NCBI GenBank assembly: GCA_013397845.1
Contig: VZTG01010512.1
Location: 883,440-947,439 of the forward strand
DNA from: Melanocharis versteri
Lineage: Eukaryota; Chordata; Aves; Passeriformes; Melanocharitidae
Length of the DNA stretch: 64,000 nt
Reading direction: 5' to 3'
Shown here: piece after piece, positions 40,301-52,300 of the stretch
Position numbering within the stretch: position 1 is the stretch's first letter
Layout of the letters: each line of letters starts with the position of its first letter
The notes under the pieces: generated by a model
Told to the model about the DNA's origin: nothing
The model's database searches: none
What the model saw: only the letters and a program-made list of their open reading frames with translations
Made by a program: the position numbers and the translations under genes

Positions 40301-43300
40301 TGATAGGCTGAACAGGACAAGCCTGTAGTGCTTAAACTAGAGTTTTTGCTATGTTGTGAGCTCATCTTTGGGATATATCTGACCTCTAGCCTGCATCGTG
40401 GCATAAGCAGATCTTCTCCGTGATGTTTCTGATTCGTCAGTTCCTTCCTGTGCCTGAACATGAAAAGGTCATAAGTGGCAAAAATGAAAACTGGTAGGAA
40501 AGCAGATATGGAACTTTAGTTTACTACTTTAGGCAAATTCTGGTGTTGGAAGGGGAGGGTGGCATACTGATTTCATCAAGACTGTCTCACCTTTGTTTAT
40601 TTCTATTTTGTTTTAAAGTACTGGAGTTATTGTGTAACCCAAGTTATAAAGTTCTAGAAAATAAAAGGATAACACTGTTTGTGGACTGATGCATCAGCAG
40701 TCCTTCTGGTGGTCTGTTTTCTGCTTGGCAAATATCTTGAAAGGCAAAGTTTGCTTAAAGAGGCTGCTGCACATCTTTGAATGTGCAGGTCGCTGAAATG
40801 TGACAGGTGATGTCCTGTCTTTGTCACTCTGAGGCTTCCAGCTGTTCCATTTCATTTGTATTGTTTGCTTAGTTTCCAATGCTGAGCCTGGTTGCTGCTA
40901 GGAGGATTTAATGCTGTACTCTGCTGGAACATTGTCAGACCCTTTTTGCTGTTGTTAATGATAATTATGATGTGTCTTTTTACTGCAGGTTGGAAATGAG
41001 AGACTGCACCATTGTACATCCAGGTGCTGTCTGTGTCATGGTGAGGTTGTTGCCAAAGCTGTACAAAGAAGGACATGCTCAGGTGAGTCTGAACATATTG
41101 AAATGCCATCTAAACAGTGTCTTCTACTTCTCTGTAGCTTCATTTCCATGAATTGCTTACTCCTTGCAGATGGGCCAGTACTAATTTACCTAAAACACTG
41201 TCATTCAGGAGGAGCAGCAGAAATTTCACCGAGTCACCAGATGTAAGAACAACAAAGACTCTTGGCTGTCAGTTTACCTAAGCATTTCTGTTCCTGCCTG
41301 ATGCAGTACATGGACTTTGGTCCCAGAGTACTTATTGCAGAGGCATAATGTAGAAATGCCTTGAAAACTGTTTAAAGTACTGCCAACAGGCCTAGCAACC
41401 AGAACAGTCTAGCTCTTCAGGCGCAATGGTCCGTAAAGTTTCAATGCAGCTTAGAATGTATTTTTCTTTGTCAAACCTTCCATATATATACACACCCACT
41501 CTGAATAAAGACCCTGCCTGTATTGTATAGGCTATTTGGTCTGAAATACTTGAATGCAGTTAAAGTACATATGGAGGGAGTGAAATAAAACCAGGTTGTT
41601 CATCTGGAGCTATGAAAGGGACAAATAACTGCTGGCACATTCCAACTCTGTTTACAGGAATTAAGCCATCAGCTAGTGAAATTTTTTTAATTACAGCAAT
41701 TAATTTCTGAAAAACAAGTAGAACGGTTAATTGGATGAGAGTGTCATCAAGAAATTGGAGATGGCTCTAGGACTTGAGCTCTCTGAGAGAGCCCCTCAGA
41801 TCCTCAGTAGATGGCAGTGTTCTTAAAAGTATGACAGAATAGAGCACAAATTCCAGCAATTTCAGTTATGCATTTAAGTAGGTTCATATTTTCTTTTTTC
41901 TCACTCCTTTTTTCTTAGTCAATAAGAAATTATTACTGGTAGTGTTTGTTTAGAATTGCTGTTGTGAATATGATTGCCTGAGGTAAAATTGGGCCGCTGT
42001 AATGCAAGGTCCTCAGTCAAACTCTAGCTAGGAGTTAACAAATGTCTTAAAGAGTTCTCATAAAATAACCCACAAAAAGGATAGAGAAAAATAGAATTTT
42101 CCTGGATATTTCTATTAAAAAATCATTGAGAGAATGAATATTTCAGAGCTTGGGAAGCTCACTGATGCTGCCAGGTAGAGACATAAAAGGCTGGACTTTA
42201 ATACTTTAAATCATAATGTATACCACTGCATGAATCCTTGTGCAAGGAGATTCTACTTGGAACACAGGAGTCAGGTAAGATCTGATGCAGAAGGTTTAAC
42301 CTCAGTGGCTAGTGAAAGGCAGCTACTTGGTAGAAGGAAAATAACTGAAGGATTTACTCTTTGTGTAGATATATTCTGTCCCAAACAGGGTACTATTTTT
42401 TTTTATAGTGCTACAGTGTTTGACAGCTAGATGAGAGATTAAATAATGGCTTTGTGGATGTACTGCAGACTTTTTTATGAAAGTCTTAAGAGTCTTCTTG
42501 CTCTGAATTTGAGTGAATCAAAAAGTACATTTTTTAGGAGCAAATGAGGAGAAGAAGATACAAAAACCTCATCTTTTTTCTGCTTGTTTTAGTGCCGTGA
42601 TGGATATTTTAGGTCTGAGTGTCCAGGAGTAATCTGGAAAAATCTTTAGAATCAGTTCAGGTCATGTACAATTCCTTTGCTTTCACAGAATTGGCAATGA
42701 GAAAGCGCTGCTTTTACAGGAACACTAATGGAACTCAATAAAATTAATGCACTTTTGATTCTGATCCTCAGAAATAATACTAATTTCCTGCCAATTTTGT
42801 GGCTTCTCAGTGACCATTGTCAGACACAAGAAATGATGGGCTAAAGCAGTGTTGAGCCTGTCAGCATAGAAAACCCAGCAGCAGACTGTAAAACAGGTGA
42901 TTTTGCACTTCAGGCATTTCTTATACTTTCTGGAATTAAAGTTAAAAGCTGAGTAGAATAGATTTGTGGATGTATATTCCTGCTATTTCTAGGTACGATA
43001 AAAAAATCATTTGAATGTCGTGGGTACAGGAACTTGCTTAAAACTTTAAAACTGGCCAAGAGTTTTGAGTCAGTAAACTGTATTTAGAGGACATTGCTCA
43101 TGTTCATGCCTATGATTGGAACTAAGCCAGTTTTCATCAGACTCCATGTTGTTTGACCAAATACAAGATAGATTTTCCTTTCATTAATATGTTGTCTGTT
43201 CAGTGATGAAAGATAGTATTGTACATGTTTCAAACACTTCGTAAATTGAGACAGGTTAGCATCCACTTCAAATATGTGGCCCAGGATATTCACAGCATGT

Positions 43301-46300
43301 TTTCTACCTTAAAAAGAAAAGTTTTCTCTCGGACACATCTCATCCTTGACTAGAGTGTTAAGATTCTAGAGTGTCGTGATAGGTCTTTCCCATTTGTAAT
43401 GTCAGATACAGAGGTCACCTAGATCTGACAAGGCTGAGTAAGGGAAAGGAAGAACTTTTGAGAAGAGAATAAAAGCATGGTTCAGTTCTGTCCCATCATC
43501 CTGGCAGGTTTCTTGTGAATACAGACAAAAAAAAACCCTCACACAATTCATCATGTAAATTACTTATATGTTTGCTAAATAATATTACTGCTTCCACAGC
43601 TGGATTTTGCCTTTTTGTTTTCATCCATGTCTCTTGCATGATGAACTGCTGTCATAGTCACTTCTGTGAAAATAAAACATTGTCCATCAATAAGCATTTT
43701 GCACCTTTTAAAAATACCCTTATCTCTGTTTTGAATTTAGACTGAATGACTTTTTCTCCTTGTAGATGTTTAAAAAGGAAGAATTTTCAAGTATTTCTGC
43801 ACGCATAATTATTGCTATATTGTTCTTAAATCTAAGGAAAATGCATCCTTTCGAAGTGAATGCACTGTGACAGAAGTTCATAATTTTTGCTTATCTTGAA
43901 TATAGCATAGTAATCTTGAAGATGAATAATAGCAAATTAAATTCAACTACCAAGTTTTGAAACTATGGGCTCTTAGGAGAAACAATCTGGGAACTACTTA
44001 AGCAGATTGGGCAAATTGCTAGGTGACATTTTGCCCTTAAAACTCTAATCAGAAGCAGAGCTCAGCTACCTTCTAACTGCACCTTCAATATCCTGATTCA
44101 CAGTGCAAGTAATAAGTGTTAAGAAAATCAATCCATGCATACAGAAACACACAGCATGGTTTCCTGGCCACCTTTAATATTTCCTCTAAAATCTCATTTT
44201 ACTGGAACAGAGATCCATGAAAACAGCTCATTTTATTCAAAACCAGGCATTATTGGTATTGACAGAGCTGCTAGGCTAATGAAAACAATCAATTTTTTTT
44301 GTACACCATTATGCTTTTATTGGTTTTATTTGGGAGCAAACCAGTTGCTTCACTTAGTCAAGACCTGTGTCATTTTCTGTTTAGTGGTATTTACACATGC
44401 TTTCCTGCATACAGTCAGAAATGGAGTAAAATATTAACTGAAAGAATAAAAAAGTTGTGAGACTTTGAAACACTGTAATAGTGTAGTTTAGTTCGGTGGG
44501 CAATTTCTATGTGTAATGGGATGCACAGTGAAACTTATGTCCCCGGCAATGAATAGTCCTTCAGAGAGAAGAAAATGTTATCCAAAGAACTCACCCTTCA
44601 GATATGAAAAATGGTAGTCAAGTTGGCAAAAACAGTATGTGTGCTGCCATGGATGTTTTACTTTCTAAGTGTTGCAGTTGGGGACATTTTGAAAACAAAT
44701 TATTTGTTGGCTTTGAAATTGTCCTGTATTGGCTTTGTCTGGTTGAATGCAAAAGAGCACAATTCATCTTTACACTTAATAAGCTTATTCTGAATCCAGT
44801 TGCTTCTCATTCATGTTATAAAATGAAATCCTATTGCCTGCATTGCGTGCCTGTCACCATTGCAGTCCTTTTCCTTAAAAGTTGGCATATCTATTTCCTA
44901 GAAGAGGTTGAAAGCTCTTGGATATAGGTAATAATTCATCTTTGTAAGATTTGTGTTTAAATATAGGATCCAGTTACTTTTATGTGAAATCTAGTTAGGT
45001 CAATGGGGTACAATGCATTCCTAATTGGGAACAAATTGCTCTGAAGATAACTTATGGGAACTGAAAGACTTTAAGATCATTAAGAGGCAGTAATGAAGCA
45101 AAGCTTCAATTCAGCAAAACATACAGAAAAGTGTTTAAAATTGTTTGATGACATCACTTGGTACAGTTTTGTTTAGGAACAGTGCTTGTAGAACAAAGAG
45201 TAGATCATGTCAAAATGGCTCTCCACAGGCTTAATGTTAAATCTATTCTGAGTTCTTGTGTTGGTCTTGGAGCTTATGCCTAATAACCTGCCCTTGGTGG
45301 TGGTCCCTTGTTTTTGAATGACAGTTGATTGTTCTCGTCCTTCACCACCACAGAGTTGAGGCAGGAAAGCTGAGCTGTGGATGGCCAAGCAGCTGCTTGG
45401 ATGAATATATGCAGGCTGTTAAAGTGCAGAGCTTGATGGAACAGCCATGCAGTTCTGCTTGAGCCTCTTGCCTTAGGGGCTTCTTCATCTGGACCAGGTG
45501 TTTACATTCAGGGATTTGACAAATGAAAAACAAATTAAAATAGAATAAATCAGTGTAGTTCCAGCCCTCTGACTTTAGTTCTGCGTCTGTTTCAGCTTTC
45601 CCAGGAAATCCAGTGGGCTCTGGTTGATCATATCCAGTCCCTGGTGAAGTCAGAGAAGAGTCGTCAGGTGATGTGTGAATCTGGCCTGCTGAGCACCATC
45701 ATAAGCTCCTGTCAAGATGCTTTCTGCAATGACAGTCATCCCCTGCATCTGCCCCTTACCAGAGTGTTTGAGAAGCTCTCATCACAGGCTATTGAGCCAC
45801 ATGTGTTAAGGTATAAGATTGTATCTAATGGAGCCAATTTGCTTTAGTGGTGCCATTTTTTTGCAAAGTTTATAAAATAATTAGATGATTCACATACCAC
45901 TCTAATTCAGCAAGACTCAGCCTTTTGTTTCGAGTCCCAGTTAATGCTCCTTTATCATTGATTGCAAGATATATGCTTAAATGACTCCTGAAGAAGATAT
46001 GAGTCTGCAGTGTTCTGCTGCATCGTCTCTGCAGGGGTTGTAAAGCCATTTATGCATTAACTAATTAAGTCATTGCAAAACAACCAGGGTTATTCTCTCC
46101 TGGTATTCATATGAAGAAGCTGTTTTCTGCAGAGTGAAAATGACTTTCTCATATCAAGATCCATGTCAATGATAGATGCAGAAATAAAAAGTGTAACCTT
46201 CCTCCTTAGTTGCTCTTGCTAGTTTGAGGTTGTACTTTCTTCATTAATGCTAACAAGTGCTAGACATTACAGTACCTAATAGCTATCGGAGTGGAGATAA

Positions 46301-49300
46301 ATTTAAATATTCAGTGGAAGACTGTATTTCTTTCACTCAAATGCGGAATAGGATTTCTGAAAAAACTCAATGAGAAACTGCAACCCATAGGTTTCTTTTT
46401 TTTCCTGAAAAATTATGGCTATTCAAAAGCATTGATGAAGAAAAGAAATCTTTGTGTTTTTTGAATAGGAAAACCCTGAAAGGATATATAAAGTGAACCA
46501 AATATTTGTGCTGCTACAATGGAAAACATTTCTTCTGTTCTATTTGGGATGTCTTTAAAATTTGATGTTCAATAAAAATGTTGTTCTCCAGAAGTCTGAT
46601 CTCTATTTGCATGGTTGCTGTGACTCCAAAGTGTCTGGCTTCATTGTTTTCCTTTTTTAAATTGTTTTCTTATTTTTTTCCCCCCTGTCAGGCAATTTCT
46701 GTGGTTGGGAGGTTCTCCGTTACTACCTTCCAGGCCCAGCGCAAACAAGACTGAGGTCCTTTCATGTCAAGGGAGTGGTTCAGCTAATGCAGGTAAGCAC
46801 ACAATGATCAGCCTGTTGCTGATACAGTGGCTGAGTCAGAGATGTCTCTGAAATGACAGGAAACTGCTGTTGAGTAGGTTGCTCCAAGGCAGTCACAGTG
46901 AGTGAGGGTAGTGTATGCCTAGAAGTTTTTCACTGGGCATTCCCCAGATTGGGTGGTACTTGACCAACACTGAGAGCTGATCTAATGACAAGCAGAGATG
47001 AAATTATGTTATCTTTGCGTAAGTTAGATGCTGAGTATAGACTCAGACTTTGCTGGATCAGACATGGAAATGATCTATAAAAAATACTAATATTCTACAA
47101 ACTAAGGGGAGTGTCTCCTTGGTTTGCAGTACATTTTTCCTGTGATTTATAGATAGAAATAGAATAAGGATGGGAATAAAGAGCACTGCTTTTTGTAGTC
47201 CCTAGAATATCCTAGTAGTCTGCCTTGCTTATGCAGGCTATTTTCCATCCAAGTCCTTTCTTTGCTCTAATGTATTAGGCTACAGTATAGTAGTATTTGG
47301 TACTTAAACTAGTTTCATGCCTGAGACACCTGATACAGTATGGTCTGTATTTGGGTCTTATGTTCTTTGCAGTCATTCTTCAAATCCTCTCCCACATGTT
47401 GCTTGTAACTATTCTGTTACAGCAGAGTTGAATGGTCTATGTATAAGAAAAATGGAACCAATGGGCTGGGGACGTTTTTTAGTAGGATGAGCTCTGGAGA
47501 TGCCTGAAGATGTGTGGGAAGAAAATAGGGCTAAAATATGGCTCTCCTGACAGCCTCTCATTTTGAAATGCCTTCAGTGCAATATTTTTTTTTTTTGTAT
47601 TGCTGTAGGATTTCTGTAGGCTGCTGAGGATGTGCTATCTCAAGAGCATGAAGTGCTGTTCCAAGCAGGGATTAATAGAATATGGGCAATACCTGTGGCT
47701 GGAAAAAGACTTGCAGACATTGATCTGGTTAGGCACTGTGTTCATCTTTCAGGTTCAGAAGAGAGTATGGTGGACAGTAAAACTGATCCTCAGGCAGTTG
47801 CGCCTGTCAGGACCTCTCCCTGGCATTCTAAGGGATCTGCACTGGCACTCCAGACTGCCATGAGTCTCATCTCCATGACATCACCTCGGAACTTCCAGCT
47901 ACACAGCACTGCTTTGGCTCCATCGTTTGTGGAGTTTGACATGTCCATGGAAGGCTATGGGTATTGCTGCTGTTGCTTTTATTTTAGCTGCTCTGGGGTC
48001 TCCAAGCCCTTACTCTGAGCACAGTAACTATTCATTTCTCTCTTCATCTTACTCTGCGAACCCTATGGCTGCCTTCCTTGCAGCAATGTTGCCAACATAT
48101 TTCATTACTGTCTTATTGCTGACAGCCTACTCTCAGCCTTGCTACCATGATCCTGCAATACCAGAAGTCACTGGTGAGCCTCAGGGATGATTTTGTTCCT
48201 GGTGACAGGTTCTTGCTTGCTTTTGTAGGTGTTTATATCTCCCTACTTTGGCCACTGTCATGGGATCCAGTGCAGACCAATCTGTCTCAGGAGGAACTGG
48301 CATGGGTAAGCACTTTGGCTCGCCTATAGCTTGCTGGGAGCACTGACTTCTCAGCCCCAATAAACGTGTTCAACTGGTGTAAGAAATAAGCTGTGCATTT
48401 CAAAACATTTCTGTCCCTGTGTCCCTGACTGGCTCTGAACTATTTAGCTTGTACTGCTCAGCAAAGTGGGGAATTGGGTGCATCTTCATAGTGTGATGAA
48501 TTAATATTGGCAATATAAATTTAAAGTAGACTTCTAAGAAAACAGTCTTAACAAGTAAGAGCCACCAGATTTAAAGGTAATCTCAAATGGAATAGGAACT
48601 GTCATGTAATGGGATACTCCTATCCAACCAAATCCTCTATTGGGTGGACTGGGAAATGGCTGTACCTTTTGCTTCCTGAATTTTTGTGACAAGTTCTCCT
48701 CAATTTGAGAACTTGTTTCTGGCTCAGAGATTGCTAATTCATGAGCTCCACAGCATGGAGATCTAGTATTCATTTCTCATTAGTCAACTTCAGGTCATTT
48801 ATACATCTGCACAGACTCATATATGCGATCTCTCTGACAGTCAATACACACAAAGAAATGTAATAGAATGTAAATTAAACCCCATAATCTAATGTTGGTT
48901 CTTCCATGGTATGAACTACGAACAAAATAGAAAGAATTTGCTAATTGCTGCGCAAGGAAAGCGACTTCCTTACTGCCTTTTTGTTTCCTGTCTACAGGCA
49001 CCAGAACGTTCCCTCCCTCAAGTGGCCTGACACTGTCCTGCTGGTTCCTGGTTAGCAAGTTTGATTTGGTGCACAACAGCCACCCACTCCGCTTCCTTAC
49101 GATCGTGAGGCACATGTCAAGAACAGAGCAAGAATTTGTTTGCTTTTCTGTAAGCTTCTTCCCACAGGACCTTTCTTTGGTCATTTCTACAGAAGAAGTG
49201 GAATTCCAGCCACTTGGTAAGGCTCTTTTCAGTCAAGCTGCAGTGCTGTGTCCTCTTATCTGGAATTTTTCATTAATAAATTTCCTCTTCTTTGAAGTAC

Positions 49301-52300
49301 CCAGGATATTAATGAGATTTCTCTTCAGTTTTCCTCTTGAGTCCAGTTGTGACTATAATTCTTGGCCATGTTTAATTTTTAAGTTTGCTGTAGGTATTGT
49401 GAATTACTGCAATATTCTGTGGAAAATTTTTGTGTCACTTACATTGTGATGTGCAGTTGTGGAGACTGGGCTTGAACCAGCTGGTCCCTGTCAGTTCTGT
49501 GTGACACTAGGCAGGTTTAGAGTAGGGCTGAGGATTTGGAGAGTGATCTAGCTTCCTAATGAAACAACTAGCTTCCTCTCCTCGCTTTCAGAATGTTTTC
49601 TATTATGTCAGTCTGTTAATATTTTTCCCTGTTGATATTTAAGCCCTTTTCCTTATTGAGTAAAGTAGGTACTTCAAATGTAAATGTGATTGAATATTCC
49701 AAAGGAGGTTGGAAATGGAGTGGGAATAGTAGCTGGGACTTTTTCATGCACAGCTGACATTGTGAGTGTTCTGATTGCCTTAGATAATGGTAAAAATTCC
49801 AGCTTGCCTCTTCATAAAAGCTACAAACTAATATAGAGACTTTTATCATCTTGTGGATTTGCTAGGAAATTTTTCTGTGTCAGCCAACTCTGTGAATATA
49901 CGGGGGATTCTCCTCTTGTAAATATGTTGGCTTTGTCATAGTTCAGGGTAGTTTTGCAGTGTCGAGGCAGATAGCAGGTGTCATTTGGGAGGATGACACA
50001 TTGTGTGCTGGAGGAGTCTTGAGAGCTGTGCAAGGTGTAGGTCCTGATAACAGACCTTGGGCAATGTTTTAAAGACATTGGACGTAATAGCATCAAATCA
50101 CACTCCACCCACAGAGTGTCATGTTCTTTTTGTACATTTGAAAGTTGTGTTCCAGAGACAGGTGGTGAGAAACTTTTTGTTGACATACCTGTTTTTGCTG
50201 TTACAGATATTATGGAACCTGAGGGTGAGGTCCTAAACCCCTCCCCATTTCCAGGGCAAGTCCAGTTTGGCTGTGGTAAACTGCTGGTCACGGGCCAGTG
50301 GCATCATCTCACAGTGACAGCTGCTAAGGAAGCAAAGAAGACCTGCATTGTGTCAGCTTATATAAATGGTCAGATGCTTGGCTCTGCAAAGGTAAAGGCT
50401 CTCTGCATAGATCATGTGCCTGACTTTCGCCTTGTATTGCTTTTCATTTTCATTTCTAAATGCACCTACTGTGGTTTTTCAGTATTATTCTGAGAAACTC
50501 AAAGCATGATGATTTACACACGTAACATGTGCCACTGCGCTGGATGTGAGTAGTGTTAGAAATCCATACAAAAGAGGGTGTATTTGTGCTGCTTTTTAGA
50601 AATATGTTCTCAGCTTATACTGATGCTTTGAACTAGTTCTCTCCTCTCCCTTCAGCACATAGATAACCAGGGCAATTTGAGCGATGGTGCTCTTCTGGAG
50701 TTGGGGTTGCAGGTAGCTCAGGGTTACCTACGTTGCAGGTAGCTCAGGGTCATGTTGCTGAAATTCAGTTATGCCCTTAGGTCTTAATTTTCTGAGCTTA
50801 CTAGTGGTTCAGAAGATCAATCAGTTTAAGCCCAAGATCTACAGAAGTTGCCAGCTATAAAAAGTATTTCACATCAAGGTGTGACCAGAGAGTGCTAAAC
50901 CAAAGATGACTTGGATTTAGGCTAAAACCTGCAAAGGTAATGAGTTTATGCAGGGAGTCTCCACTTTTTCTTTTGAAGAAAGCTCTTGAAAAGTGGAAAG
51001 GTCACAGAGAAATAAACTGCTGTGACTGGCCAGCTCTTTGCAAGAATCCAAAGAGGGGAGGAATTTCCTCAAGCATCTTATTTGGTCATGTTTCAGGCTG
51101 TCCTCTTTCTCTTACACCCTTTGAACAATCAGTCAGTGGTCTTTTTCCTCCCTAGCACACTAAGCATTCAGGAACAGATGGGTGTTCCTCTGGGTTAGTT
51201 GTTCAGTGTGTGAGATGATATCAGTTTATGAGTTCATTGCAAATATTGATGTACTGCTATTTCCCCTAATGTGCCATTTCTTGTGATTTTTGTTGCACAG
51301 CAGTCAGTTCTCAGGTTGCATGAAATATCAGGCAAAAGTAATCCAAATGCACCTGAAGGGTTCATACTCTACAAGATAGATGAGAATAGCCCCTGGTTTA
51401 CATTATTAATATCATCATGCTCCTGGTTTTGCAGTTAATCTCATACTATTTCAGAGATCTGATTTTTGGATTTTAAATGCAGTGTAGAAAATGCAGCCTG
51501 TTCTTTCTATTATATCTCTGGTTGGTATGGTGGTTTTTTGGTTTTGTTTTTGAATAGAACCCTTTTATTAATTGAAACTTGTAACCTTGGTCTCCTGCTT
51601 TTTGTTCCCATATTTCAATTCAATCTCAGCACATGCAAAGCTCACTTGTGTGTTTTATACTTCCCCTGTAAATGCAACCTGTTTAATTCCAAATATTCTC
51701 TTTCCCATACTTGAGAAAAATATCTGTCTTATAAATGCCTTTTGGGACCTATATCCATTTCAAGAATGAAAATTTAATTTAATTTGACTTCCTTCAAATG
51801 AGACTGAAAGTCATCAATAAAACTACGCCTAAACATTGCAATTGATTAAAGAATTCACAGCAAGTGTGTTTAACATTCAGTGAAACAGCTCATATAACTA
51901 AAAGAATCCTTTAGTAAACAAAAGATTGTCCCAGTGTTGGGGTCACTGACTTAATGCAAGCCTTCATCTCGATATGTACTATGAAGAAAAGATTGTCTAA
52001 GCAGTTAGAAATTGACAAAGGCTGTTAACAATACCAAAAACTATTTTTAGTTGGTGGAGCTGGGGGGTGGGGTGTATTACTGTGTTGCATCAAGTCTAAT
52101 ATTTAGTCACTCCAGTATCATCTTCTGACTCTTAATATTGACCAACCCTGTCTTCTAAATCTCAGTAGTCAGAGATCTGTAGATGCTAGGAGTCTCCCAT
52201 CCTAACAGAAAATTGTTAAGACAGGGCTAAGCCCCAAAGTACAATATAGTTTCTCCGTATCGAAAAATTCCAACTACTTCCTGTTAGAGCTCTCTACAGT

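Noticed and set aside
46948..47018. An intermediate exon between exons 14 and 15 (CCCCAG acceptor, GTAAGT donor)
   Set aside because: It has plausible splice sites but meets a TGA after eight codons in the incoming phase, and it is not needed once exon 15 starts at 47753.
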